42,577 bases of DNA. It comes from Actinomycetota bacterium (GTDB lineage: Bacteria; Actinomycetota; Acidimicrobiia; Acidimicrobiales; MedAcidi-G1). Where the stretch lies: the NCBI GenBank assembly GCA_018673475.1, contig JABHCN010000059.1, positions 1-42,577 on the forward strand, read 5' to 3'. The notes under the pieces are model-generated. The model was not told the origin of the DNA. It was given only the letters and a program-made list of their open reading frames with translations, and did no database searches. Of the stretch, positions 17,099-24,782 are shown piece after piece (the stretch's first letter is position 1; each line of letters begins with the position of its first letter). Both the position numbers and the translations under genes were made by a program.

Positions 17099-17503
17099 TC
17101 AGGACCCGGCGTCGTCTTCGGGTTCGAGTGTTATGCAGGCCGAGTTGATGCAGAACCTGTCACCGGTCGGCTCGGGACCATCGGGGAAGACATGGCCCAG
17201 GTGTGCGCCACACGAGTTGCAGGTGGTCTCGGTTCGCACACGCCCGAGGCTGTGGTCAGGCCGCTCGTCGATGAGGTCCTCGGCGATCGGCGCCCAGAAG
17301 CTGGGCCAGCCGCAACCAGCGTCGAACTTGGTGGTGCTCTCGAACAGGGGCTCGCCGCACACGACGCAGCTGTAGGTGCCTGAGCGTTCGTCCTCCCAGT
17401 ACTCGCCGGTGAATGGGGCCTCGGTTCCGGCCTCCTGGGTGCAGTGGTACTGCATGGGGGTCAGGCGTGAACGGAGTTCAGCGTCGGTCTCTCCAGTTGT
17501 CAT
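17099..17503 (-). CDS. msrB: Peptide-methionine (R)-S-oxide reductase
   Basis: 134 residues, normal for MsrB. The enzyme reduces the R form of methionine sulfoxide in proteins. The structural zinc is held by two CxxC pairs, 'CVVCGEP' and 'CNSCGAH', and the catalytic cysteine is in 'RFCINSACI' near the end. '[11 protein letters not shown]' is the signature before the active site. Upstream in-frame codons exist, but the ATG at 17501-17503 ([14 protein letters not shown]) is the right start. It gives the normal N-terminus and lies eight bases after a TACCGT -10 on the same strand. It is divergent from recA and shares the 215-base intergenic region with it. Confidence 0.95.
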   Translation of the reverse strand: MTTGETDAELRSRLTPMQYHCTQEAGTEAPFTGEYWEDERSGTYSCVVCGEPLFESTTKFDAGCGWPSFWAPIAEDLIDERPDHSLGRVRTETTCNSCGAHLGHVFPDGPEPTGDRFCINSACITLEPEDDAGS

Positions 17504-17511
17504 GGGGACGG

Positions 17512-17517
17512 ACGGTA
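17512..17517 (-). promoter_or_regulatory. Leaderless-type promoter of msrB (-10 TACCGT)
   Basis: On the minus strand TACCGT is followed by eight bases and the msrB ATG. No ribosome site is present, fitting a leaderless mRNA. Confidence 0.55.
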
Positions 17518-17534
17518 GTGCGATCAGGCACCGA

Positions 17535-17547
17535 AATTCCATGAATT
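17535..17547. promoter_or_regulatory. AT-rich palindrome in the msrB-recA intergenic region
   Basis: AATTC-CAT-GAATT is a perfect 5-3-5 inverted repeat. It covers the place where the msrB -35 would be and ends 11 bases before the recA -35. It stands out as AT-rich in a GC-rich region. It could be an operator; nothing names the protein. Confidence 0.3.
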
Positions 17548-17558
17548 GGTGAAGATGC

Positions 17559-17588
17559 TTGCATCGAACGCCTGTTCGCAATTACGAT
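17559..17588 (+). promoter_or_regulatory. recA promoter with a LexA operator in the spacer
   Basis: TTGCAT (17559-17564) and TACGAT (17583-17588) are separated by 18 bases. The spacer holds TCGAACGCCTGTTCGC (17564-17579), a match to the actinobacterial SOS box with perfect half-sites GAAC-N4-GTTC. LexA bound here would block RNA polymerase. The leader to the recA ATG would be about 120 bases. Confidence 0.85.
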
Positions 17589-17718
17589 GATGTCATTCGC
17601 GGAGGGGCATCCGTTCGGAAACACTGTCACACCCTGTTCGTAGGTTCGTCCGCAACCGATCAAACCACATCACATCCCGGAACGACTAACAAGAGATCAC
17701 CGGAAACGGAGAAACAAG

Positions 17719-18870
17719 ATGGCAAAGAACAACAAGACCAGAAACGGCAGCATGGACCCGGTGGTCCAGGCTTCCCCCGAGGGGCGCGAAAAGGCCCTCG
17801 ACATGGCGTTGAGCCAGATAGAGAAGCAGTTTGGTCATGGCGCCGTGATGAAGATGGGCGACAAGGGCTCCATGGCCATCGAGTCGGTTCCCACCGGGGC
17901 GCTGGCACTCGATCTGGCGCTTGGAATAGGCGGCCTGCCCAGGGGAAGGGTTGCCGAGATCTACGGTCCCGAGGGATCCGGAAAGACCACCCTGGCAATC
18001 CACGTGGTGGCCGAGGCCCAACGCAACGGCGGTATCTGCGCCTACGTAGATGCCGAGCACGCCATGGACCCTGTCTATGCCAGGGCCATCGGTGTCGATG
18101 TCGACGAGCTCCTCATCTCCCAGCCCGATACGGGCGAGCAGGCACTCGAGATCACCGACATGCTCATCCGCTCCGGTGCCATCGACGTCATCGTCATCGA
18201 CTCGGTTGCAGCGCTCACCCCCAGAGCCGAGATCGAGGGCGAGATGGGCGATCACCACGTGGGCCTGCAGGCCCGGCTCATGTCCCAGGCTCTGCGCAAG
18301 CTGACCTCGAACCTCAACAAGTCCAACACCATCTGCATCTTCATCAATCAGCTGCGCGAGAAGATCGGCGTCATGTTCGGTTCGCCCGAGACCACGCCGG
18401 GTGGAAGGGCCCTCAAGTTCTACTCCTCGGTTCGTCTCGACATCCGCCGGATCGAGGCCATCAAGGACGGGCTGGAGGTGGTCGGCAACCGAACCCGTGT
18501 GAAGGTCGTCAAGAACAAGTGCGCCCCGCCTTTCCGCCAGGCCGAGTTCGACATCATGTACGGCAAGGGCATCAGCCGGGAGGGCTCGGTCATAGACCTG
18601 GCCGTCGACCTCGACATCGTCAAGAAGTCGGGTGCCTGGTACACCTACGAGGGCGAACAGATGGGTCAGGGCCGCGAAAACGCCAAGACGTTCCTCGTTG
18701 AGAACCCTGAGATCATGGTCGAGATAACCGATCGTGTCTGGCGCGAGGTCACCCCCGCCGAGCCCGAGCCTGAGCCTGCAGCCGAGGCTCTGGTCGAACC
18801 CGAACCCGAACCCGAGCCCGAGGATGCGTTCACAGCGGCCGACGATGAGCCCATCTCAATAGGGGACTGA
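17719..18870 (+). CDS. recA: Recombinase RecA
   Basis: 383 residues, slightly longer than E. coli RecA. RecA forms filaments on single-stranded DNA, pairs homologous strands and triggers LexA self-cleavage. Walker A is GPEGSGKT at residues 83-90. Loop L1/L2 and the ATPase core are intact: '[19 protein letters not shown]', '[20 protein letters not shown]', and '[19 protein letters not shown]' before the DNA-binding loop. The C-terminus is long and acidic with a Pro-Glu repeat ([10 protein letters not shown], then [10 protein letters not shown]), stronger than usual; acidic tails of RecA are known to restrain activity. Start: ATG 17719 with GGAG seven bases upstream. No intein is present. The usual downstream recX is missing. 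Confidence 0.98.
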   Translation: MAKNNKTRNGSMDPVVQASPEGREKALDMALSQIEKQFGHGAVMKMGDKGSMAIESVPTGALALDLALGIGGLPRGRVAEIYGPEGSGKTTLAIHVVAEAQRNGGICAYVDAEHAMDPVYARAIGVDVDELLISQPDTGEQALEITDMLIRSGAIDVIVIDSVAALTPRAEIEGEMGDHHVGLQARLMSQALRKLTSNLNKSNTICIFINQLREKIGVMFGSPETTPGGRALKFYSSVRLDIRRIEAIKDGLEVVGNRTRVKVVKNKCAPPFRQAEFDIMYGKGISREGSVIDLAVDLDIVKKSGAWYTYEGEQMGQGRENAKTFLVENPEIMVEITDRVWREVTPAEPEPEPAAEALVEPEPEPEPEDAFTAADDEPISIGD

Positions 18871-18893
18871 ACCTCCCCCAGACATCTCCGGCC

Positions 18894-18936
18894 ACCGGTC
18901 GTCGCCCCGCCTCCCCTCCTGGGGCGGCGACCCGGT
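18894..18936 (+). terminator. Strong hairpin terminator after recA
   Basis: ACCGG (18894-18898) and GTCGCC (18901-18906) pair with GGCGAC (18926-18931) and CCGGT (18932-18936), with a two-base bulge. The stem starts 23 bases after the recA stop. There is no U-run. Confidence 0.6.
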
Positions 18937-18986
18937 CGGAACCCCTATCGGCAACCAACGGAGGGCACCTCGGGTCCTCTAACATC

Positions 18987-18992
18987 TAGCCT
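18987..18992 (+). promoter_or_regulatory. Leaderless-type promoter of miaB (-10 TAGCCT)
   Basis: TAGCCT is followed by seven bases and the ATG at 19000. It separates miaB from recA transcription together with the terminator upstream. Confidence 0.65.
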
Positions 18993-18999
18993 TGGTCGC

Positions 19000-20463
19000 A
19001 TGATCCGGTCCTTCTCGCTGCGTACCTACGGGTGCCAGATGAACGAGCACGACAGTGAGCGCATCGCCGGGCTGCTCGAGGCCGATGGAATGGTTCAGGC
19101 CGCGTCTGAGGACCAGGCCGATGTGATCGTCCTGAACACGTGCTGCATCCGGGAGAACGCCGATAACAGGCTGTACAGCGCACTCGGTGACCTGAAGGCC
19201 CACAAGGAGGCCCGTCCCGGCCTGCAGGTGGCCGTAGCCGGTTGCCTGGCCCAGAAGGACCGTGATCTCATCCAGCAACGGGCTGGCCATGTCGACGTGG
19301 TGTTCGGCACCCACAACGTGCACAGGGCGGCCGAGTTGTTGAACCGGGCACGGGACCAGGGCCCCGTGATGGAGATTCTCGAAGAGACCGTACGTGAGGA
19401 CGCCGACACGTTTCCGTCGGTGCTTACCGCTCGACGCGAACAGGACCACAGGGCGTGGGTGACGATCCAGATCGGCTGCGACAACAGTTGCTCATTTTGT
19501 ATCGTGCCGGCGGTCCGGGGGTCGGAGATGAGTCGCCATTTCGGGGATCTGATCGCCGAGGTCGAAATGCTGGTCGCCAACGGTGTAACCGAGGTGACCC
19601 TGCTCGGACAGAACGTGAACTCCTACGGTCGCGACCTGACCACCCGTCTCAGGAGCCTGGCGCCAGAACCCGCCGACGCGGTTGAGGCGGGCTCGCTGTG
19701 GGCGGCCGATGACCGGCGTCGCGCAAGGCCACTGTTTGCCGACCTGCTTGTGGCTGTGGGCGCCGTCGAGGGAATCCACCGGGTGCGCTTCACGAGCCCC
19801 CACCCCAAGGACCAGCGGCCCGAGACCGTGGCAGCCATGGCCGACACGCCGGCCGTGTGCGAACACCTCCACCTTCCGATCCAGTCGGGCAGCGACAGGG
19901 TTCTTACCGCCATGCATCGCGGTTATACGGCCGACAGGTACCTGGAGCGGCTCGCGCAGGCCCGGTCGGGCATCGAGGACCTCGCCGTCACCAGCGACCT
20001 GATAGTTGGCTTCCCCGGAGAGACCGAGGCCGACTTTGAAGCCACCCTGGAGGTGGTTGCCGAGGCTGCATACGACTCCGCCTACCTTTTCGTGTTCTCG
20101 CCCAGAGAGGGCACCGAGGCGGCCGAGATGACCGGCGACTTCGTGGACCATGCGGTATCGGTGAGCCGCTTCGATCGCCTCCAGGAGGTGCTGCAGCGGT
20201 CTGCCCGAATGCGTTACGAGGCGAGGGTCGGTCGAATCGAGGAGATTCTGATCGAGGGACCCTCCAAGCGCGAGCCCAGCCAGGTGACCGGGCGTACCCG
20301 ACAGAACAAGATCGTTCACGTTGCCTCCAGTGAGGGCCTTCGAGCGGGGGCCTATGCCGAAGTCGAGATCACGGGGGCTGCCGCCCACTACCTGCACGCA
20401 GAGCTGGTCGAGGTGACAGCCGCACCGCGTCACCGCCGGCGGATCCCCGTGGCATCGGCCTGA
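19000..20463 (+). CDS. miaB: tRNA-2-methylthio-N6-dimethylallyladenosine synthase
   Basis: 487 residues. MiaB adds the methylthio group to i6A37 of tRNAs reading U-starting codons, after MiaA makes i6A. The N-terminal cluster cysteines are in 'TYGCQMNEHDSERI', 'LNTCCIRENAD' and 'VAGCLAQKD'. The radical-SAM motif is 'GCDNSCSFCIVPAVRG'. The segment 'LLGQNVNSYGRDL' is followed by an insert of about twenty extra residues ('AVEAGSLWAADDRRRAR') before 'VRFTSPHPKD'. 'HLPIQSGSDRVLTAMHRGYT' and a C-terminal TRAM domain complete it. Start: the ATG seven bases after the -10. The next gene is miaA, its partner enzyme. Confidence 0.96.
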   Translation: MIRSFSLRTYGCQMNEHDSERIAGLLEADGMVQAASEDQADVIVLNTCCIRENADNRLYSALGDLKAHKEARPGLQVAVAGCLAQKDRDLIQQRAGHVDVVFGTHNVHRAAELLNRARDQGPVMEILEETVREDADTFPSVLTARREQDHRAWVTIQIGCDNSCSFCIVPAVRGSEMSRHFGDLIAEVEMLVANGVTEVTLLGQNVNSYGRDLTTRLRSLAPEPADAVEAGSLWAADDRRRARPLFADLLVAVGAVEGIHRVRFTSPHPKDQRPETVAAMADTPAVCEHLHLPIQSGSDRVLTAMHRGYTADRYLERLAQARSGIEDLAVTSDLIVGFPGETEADFEATLEVVAEAAYDSAYLFVFSPREGTEAAEMTGDFVDHAVSVSRFDRLQEVLQRSARMRYEARVGRIEEILIEGPSKREPSQVTGRTRQNKIVHVASSEGLRAGAYAEVEITGAAAHYLHAELVEVTAAPRHRRRIPVASA

Positions 20464-20483
20464 GCCCTGGCGGCCTGACGAGA

Positions 20484-21401
20484 ATGCCTACTCCCAACGG
20501 GCACCTGGTGCTTGTCGGCACCACCGCCTCTGGCAAGTCGGCATTGGCTATGGAGGCTGCTCGAAGGCGTCCCGGTGTCGAGTTGGTGTCGATGGACTCC
20601 ATGCAGATCTACCGCGGAATGGACATTGGCACCGCAACACCCTCTGCGGAGGAGCGGGCCGAGGTTCGACACCACCTTCTCGACATCGTGGATCCGGGCG
20701 AGGAGTTCACGGTCTCTGAATTCAAGGCGAGCTGTATGACCGTCCTGGCGGATCTTGACGAAAGGGGTGCCCGCGGCGTACTGGTGGGCGGTACCGGCCT
20801 CCATGTCCGTGCAGTGGTCGATGATCTGGAGATTCCCGGCCGCTTCGACGAGGTCCGTGTCGACCTCGAGGCAGAGCCAGACACGGCCGCGCTGCATGAT
20901 CGGCTGAGAGGTCTCGACCCAGTTGCCGCCGAGAGGATGGAGCCGACGAACCGCCGCCGCGTAGTCAGGGCCCTGGAGGTCTGTGTTGGCTCAGGGCGGC
21001 CGTTTTCGTCCTTTGGTCCCGGGATGAACGCCTATCCGGCCAGCCCATTTACCCAGGTCGGGGTGCACCTGCCGAGGGCCGTGGTCGACCGGCGGATCGC
21101 CGAACGCTACGAACAGCAGTTGGCTGAGGGCTTTGTGGACGAGGTTCGAACTCTGGCCTCCCTGCCCGGTGGACTCTCGAGGACGGCCCGCCAGGCCCTC
21201 GGCTACAGGCAGGTCCTTGACTACCTTGAGGGCAGGTGCGGGCTCGAGGAGGCCATCAACGCCGCTGTTGTGGCGACCCGACGCTTCGCCCGCCGGCAGG
21301 AGCGCTGGTTCAGGCGAGATCCGCGGCTCACCTGGATGGGCGCCGAGGAGGACCCCATGGAGGTCCTCAACCAGGTGCTCGCAAGCCTTGACGGGCGGTG
21401 A
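20484..21401 (+). CDS. miaA: tRNA dimethylallyltransferase
   Basis: 305 residues, normal for MiaA. It transfers a dimethylallyl group to N6 of A37 in tRNA. The P-loop is 'LVGTTASGKSALAMEAARR' near residues 11-29. 'SMDSMQIYRGMDIGTATPS' follows, holding the catalytic aspartate and the DSxQxY-like motif, then 'HHLLDIVDPGEEFTVSEF' and 'LVGGTGLHVRAVVDDLE'. 'RQALGYRQVLDYLEG' and 'RRFARRQERWFRRDPRLTW' are the C-terminal tRNA-binding signatures. It begins 20 bases after the miaB stop with only a weak ribosome site. miaB, miaA, dapF and hflX run in one direction with almost no gaps, as in M. tuberculosis. Confidence 0.96.
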   Translation: MPTPNGHLVLVGTTASGKSALAMEAARRRPGVELVSMDSMQIYRGMDIGTATPSAEERAEVRHHLLDIVDPGEEFTVSEFKASCMTVLADLDERGARGVLVGGTGLHVRAVVDDLEIPGRFDEVRVDLEAEPDTAALHDRLRGLDPVAAERMEPTNRRRVVRALEVCVGSGRPFSSFGPGMNAYPASPFTQVGVHLPRAVVDRRIAERYEQQLAEGFVDEVRTLASLPGGLSRTARQALGYRQVLDYLEGRCGLEEAINAAVVATRRFARRQERWFRRDPRLTWMGAEEDPMEVLNQVLASLDGR

Positions 21402-21448
21402 CTCAAACCGTGTGTGACTGGGGGGCTCCCGTGGGAGAGACTGGTCCT

Positions 21449-22258
21449 GTGAACCTGATCCACTGCCACGGCTTCGGCAACCAGTTCCTCATCGCCTTCA
21501 CCGACGAGGTGCCAGTCGATGGTCCTGAGCGTGCACGCTCCCTGTGTGATCCGGTCAGCGGCATCGGAGCCGACGGCCTGGTCTTTGGGACGCCAACCAA
21601 CCGGGGTGACTCGACACGGCTCACGTTCACCCTGTTCAACAGCGACGGCAGCCCTGCCGAGGTGAGCGGCAACGGCCTTGCCTGCTTTGGCCATGCGATC
21701 CTGCGGACCATGCCACGACAAGAAGACCTGGATGTGGTGGTGGACACCGCTGCAGGACCCAGGCGCATCCGGGTAGTCGGCACGGCAGTCGATGTCGAGG
21801 TGTCTGTCACCGTTGAGATGGGAGCGGCTGGCGACGGACCCGACCTCAGAGGACTTTCGGTCGAGTTGGGTGGGCCTCAGGCTGGTCGGGTGGCCAGTGT
21901 CGACATGGGCAACCCGCACCTCGTGGTGGAGGTGGCCGACCCGGCTGTCATCGATCTGGCAACCATCGGTCCGCAACTCGAGGCCTACTTTCAACCCGTG
22001 GGATGCAACGTCCACATGGTGTCGGTGGTCGACAGGTCCACAGTCTGGCTTCGGACTTGGGAGCGGGGAGCCGGCCTTACCGAGGCGTGCGGCAGCGGCG
22101 CCTGCGCCGCAGCGGCCACGGCTCATTCGTGGGGCGCCGTCGACGACATCGTCAGGGTTCGTATGCCTGGGGGTGAAACGACCGTTGTCGTCGGAGATCC
22201 GATGGTGCTGAGCGTGACGTCGACGTTCGTTGGTGATAGCGAGGTGACCGATGGGTGA
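21449..22258 (+). CDS. dapF: Diaminopimelate epimerase with Ser in place of the first catalytic Cys
   Basis: 269 residues from GTG 21449. I chose this start because GGGAGAG lies at 21433-21439 and because DapF proteins begin 'M-x-F/L-x-K-x-H-G'; here it reads VNLIHCHGFGNQFLIAF. A GTG at 21398 overlapping the miaA stop would add 17 residues with no family match. DapF converts LL- to meso-diaminopimelate using two cysteines. The second is normal: Cys214 in 'TEACGSGACAAA'. The first is not: the family motif NxDGS-x4-CGNG-x-R reads NSDGSPAEVSGNGLACFG, so position 73 is Ser and the arginine is Ala, with a Cys at 79 instead. The fold otherwise looks complete ('DMGNPHLVV', 'WERGAGLTEACGSG'). Its last eight bases overlap hflX. 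Confidence 0.92.
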   Translation: MNLIHCHGFGNQFLIAFTDEVPVDGPERARSLCDPVSGIGADGLVFGTPTNRGDSTRLTFTLFNSDGSPAEVSGNGLACFGHAILRTMPRQEDLDVVVDTAAGPRRIRVVGTAVDVEVSVTVEMGAAGDGPDLRGLSVELGGPQAGRVASVDMGNPHLVVEVADPAVIDLATIGPQLEAYFQPVGCNVHMVSVVDRSTVWLRTWERGAGLTEACGSGACAAAATAHSWGAVDDIVRVRMPGGETTVVVGDPMVLSVTSTFVGDSEVTDG

Positions 22259-23609
22259 CGATCGGGCCAACCGCAGCGACGATTCGCACAGGGGTGCCTT
22301 CGGTGAGTTCGGTGGTGAGAGCACCGGGCTGATCGACCGTGCGTTCCGTGAGCGCATTGTCCTCGCCGGGGTAACCCTCAACCGGGGAGACACGGAGATA
22401 ACCGAGGCGTCCCTCGACGAGCTGGCGCAACTGGTCGATACGGCCGGGGCCGATGCCGTCGCGCGGGTGCACCAGTCGCGTGAGAGCCCCGACGCTGCCA
22501 CCTATGTGGGCAGCGGCAAGGCTGCAGAGATCCGCGATGTCTCCGAGGAACACGATGCGGACACCGTCGTGTTCGACGACGAGTTGAGCCCGGCACAACA
22601 GGGCAACCTGACCGCCATCCTGAAGCGGTCGGCGCTCGACCGCACTGCTGTGATCCTCGACATCTTCGCCCAGAACGCATCCAGCCTCGAGGGCAAGGCC
22701 CAGGTCGAGCTGGCGCAACTCCGTTACCGGTTGCCGAGGCTGCGTGGAATGGGCAAGGTGCTCAGCCAGCAGGGTGGAGGTATCGGAACGAGAGGCCCCG
22801 GCGAGACCCAGCTCGAGGTCGACAGGCGGCGCCTTATGCGCCGTGTCAGCCGCCTCGAAGCCGACCTCAAACGGGTCAGACGCCACAGGGCCACACAGTC
22901 GAAGGCCCGGCGGCGCACCAGCAATCAGTCGGTGGCCATCGTGGGCTACACGAACTCGGGAAAGTCCACGTTGTTGAACCGCTTGACAGACGCAGGGGTG
23001 CTCGTCGAGGACCGTCTCTTTGCGACCCTCGACGCCACGACCCGGCGCCTTGACCTTCCCGGGGGTGAGTCGGTCTACATGACCGACACCGTCGGATTCG
23101 TGCGCAAGCTGCCTCACCAACTGGTCGATGCCTTCAAGTCGACCCTCGACGTGGTGGTCGACGCAGACCTCCTGTTGCACGTGGTCGATTCGTCAGACCC
23201 CGACCCGATGGGCAGCATCGACGCCGTGCGGCACGTCCTGAGCGAGATCGGTGCCGCCGACGTGCCCGAGATGTACGTGTTCAACAAGGCCGATCTGGCA
23301 CCTGTCGAGGCCGCCAGGTTGGCGGCCCGAGAGCCCGACTCGGTTGTGGTGTCGGCCGTCACCGGCGACGGTGTTCCAGAACTGTTGGCGGAGGTGGCGA
23401 ACAGGCTGAGGGCTGTTACGAGCCTCTACTCGCTGCTGGTCCCGTTCGACAGGGGCGACATCCTGGCCATGGCCCACCGTGAGGGAGAGGTCCTGTCAGA
23501 GACAGCCGATGAGGACGGATGGAGTCTCGAGGCGCGCCTGGACGAGGGTTCGGCTGGGCGCCTCGACGAGTTCGTCGTGGATTCTGACCGGCCCGAGTTG
23601 TCGGGCTGA
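22251..23609 (+). CDS. hflX: GTPase HflX
   Basis: 452 residues. HflX is a ribosome-associated GTPase that splits or rescues stalled 70S ribosomes. The N-terminal HflX domain contains 'DAATYVGSGKAAEI', 'DDELSPAQQGNLTAIL' and the glycine-rich loop 'GGGIGTRGPGETQLEVDRRR', which is diagnostic. The G domain follows: G1 'VAIVGYTNSGKSTLLNRL', G2 around 'FATLDATTRRLDLP', G3 'DTVGFVRKLPHQLVDAFKST', G4 'VFNKADL' and G5 'VVSAVTGDG'. The ATG overlaps the end of dapF by eight bases, giving translational coupling. The gene keeps the miaA-dapF-hflX order of other actinobacteria. Confidence 0.96.
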   Translation: MGDDRANRSDDSHRGAFGEFGGESTGLIDRAFRERIVLAGVTLNRGDTEITEASLDELAQLVDTAGADAVARVHQSRESPDAATYVGSGKAAEIRDVSEEHDADTVVFDDELSPAQQGNLTAILKRSALDRTAVILDIFAQNASSLEGKAQVELAQLRYRLPRLRGMGKVLSQQGGGIGTRGPGETQLEVDRRRLMRRVSRLEADLKRVRRHRATQSKARRRTSNQSVAIVGYTNSGKSTLLNRLTDAGVLVEDRLFATLDATTRRLDLPGGESVYMTDTVGFVRKLPHQLVDAFKSTLDVVVDADLLLHVVDSSDPDPMGSIDAVRHVLSEIGAADVPEMYVFNKADLAPVEAARLAAREPDSVVVSAVTGDGVPELLAEVANRLRAVTSLYSLLVPFDRGDILAMAHREGEVLSETADEDGWSLEARLDEGSAGRLDEFVVDSDRPELSG

Positions 23610-23625
23610 ACCCGGGGGAGAAGAC

Positions 23626-24735
23626 ATGGCTGCAGGGTTCCAACCGCCTCCGTATCCGTTCGACCGGATCGACGACCTGAGGCAGGTGGCTGCGTCGCTA
23701 CCCGGTGGGTCCGTGGACCTCTCCATCGGGAACCCGAGTGACCCCGTACCAGAGGTTGTGGCTGCGGCCCTTGCCGAGCCGGATCCGGCACGTACGTATC
23801 CACCGTCGATCGGAAGCGCCGACCTACGGAGGGCTGTCGCCGACTGGGCCGACAGGAGTCTCGGCGTGAGCCTCGAGCCGGCAGCGATCGGGGCGTGCAT
23901 AGGCACCAAGGAACTTGTGACCGGCCTGCCCCATCTGCTCAGGCTCAGGGACCCGGCGCGGGACACCATCTTGTATCCGGCCGTGTCGTATCCGTCCTAT
24001 GCCATGGGAGCCGAGTTGGCCGGGTGTCGGGCGGTGGCGGTTCCCCTCGACGCTAAGTGGTGCCTCGACCTGTCGGCGATTGAGGAGTCGGATGCGGCGA
24101 GGGCCCTGGCCCTGTGGGTGAACACGCCCGGCAACCCGGCCGGGGGGCTCGACGACCTGGAGGCCGCCGCCTCGTGGGGACGTTCACATGGCGTGACCGT
24201 CCTGTCCGACGAGTGCTACGCCGAGTTCACGTGGCAGGGCCCACCCAGGTCGGTGCTCCGTCACGGTTCTGACGGCGTGCTGGCCGTGCACTCACTCTCG
24301 AAGCGCTCCAACCTGGCGGGCCTGCGGGTCGGTTACTACGCCGGCGACCCCTACCTGGTCACCTATCTGCAGGAGGTCCGTAAGCATCAGGGCTTCATGG
24401 TTCCCGGCCCGGCCCAGGCAGCAGCGGTGGCGGCCCTCTCAGACCAGACCCACGTCGACATACAGCGCGACCGCTACAGGCGCCGCCTCGAATCGCTTGT
24501 CGAGGTGATGGCGGCAGTCGGTGTGGATGTGCCCATGCCCGGAGGCGGCTTCTACCTCTGGGCGCCTGCTCCCGGGGGCGACGCATGGGGGTTTGCCCGT
24601 CGGCTCGCAGACGAGGTCGGCATGGTTGCCAGCCCGGGGGAGTTCTTCGGCGAGGCCGGCTCCGACCATGTGCGCCTGGCGGCCGTGGCCGGCGATGAGC
24701 GCATCGAACTCCTGCGTGACAGGGTCGGCATCTGA
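23626..24735 (+). CDS. dapC: N-succinyldiaminopimelate aminotransferase (class I/II PLP enzyme)
   Basis: 369 residues. The PLP lysine is in 'VHSLSKRSNLAGLRVGYYAG', the phosphate and ring contacts are in 'WVNTPGNPAGGLDD' and 'VLSDECYAEFTW', and the N-terminal substrate loop is 'DLSIGNPSDPVPEVV'. These mark a fold-type I aminotransferase of the DapC/ArgD-unrelated class found in actinobacteria. The specific role, transamination of N-succinyl-amino-ketopimelate, is inferred from its place directly before dapD and dapE. Start: ATG 23626 with GGGGGAG at 23614-23620. It follows hflX by 16 bases. Another class I aminotransferase activity cannot be excluded by motif alone. Confidence 0.87.
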   Translation: MAAGFQPPPYPFDRIDDLRQVAASLPGGSVDLSIGNPSDPVPEVVAAALAEPDPARTYPPSIGSADLRRAVADWADRSLGVSLEPAAIGACIGTKELVTGLPHLLRLRDPARDTILYPAVSYPSYAMGAELAGCRAVAVPLDAKWCLDLSAIEESDAARALALWVNTPGNPAGGLDDLEAAASWGRSHGVTVLSDECYAEFTWQGPPRSVLRHGSDGVLAVHSLSKRSNLAGLRVGYYAGDPYLVTYLQEVRKHQGFMVPGPAQAAAVAALSDQTHVDIQRDRYRRRLESLVEVMAAVGVDVPMPGGGFYLWAPAPGGDAWGFARRLADEVGMVASPGEFFGEAGSDHVRLAAVAGDERIELLRDRVGI

Positions 24736-24766
24736 CCGAAACCGGTCCCGGCGGGCACATCCCGGG
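24734..24766 (+). terminator. Overlapping hairpins between dapC and dapD
   Basis: GACCG-AAAC-CGGTC (24734-24747) overlaps the dapC stop. CCCGG (24747-24751) can pair with CCGGG (24762-24766). The dapD -10 follows four bases later. No U-run is present; the function as a terminator is inferred. Confidence 0.3.
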
Positions 24767-24769
24767 CTG

Positions 24770-24775
24770 TAGCCT
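24770..24775 (+). promoter_or_regulatory. Leaderless-type promoter of dapD (-10 TAGCCT)
   Basis: TAGCCT is followed by seven bases and the ATG at 24783. It has the same hexamer and spacing as the miaB and antiporter genes. Confidence 0.65.
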
Positions 24776-24782
24776 CGGCGCC

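Noticed and set aside
17559-18701. 380-codon open frame overlapping recA in another frame
   Set aside because: recA is certain in its own frame; this one is rich in Arg, His and Gly, has no domain, and starts within the LexA-controlled promoter.
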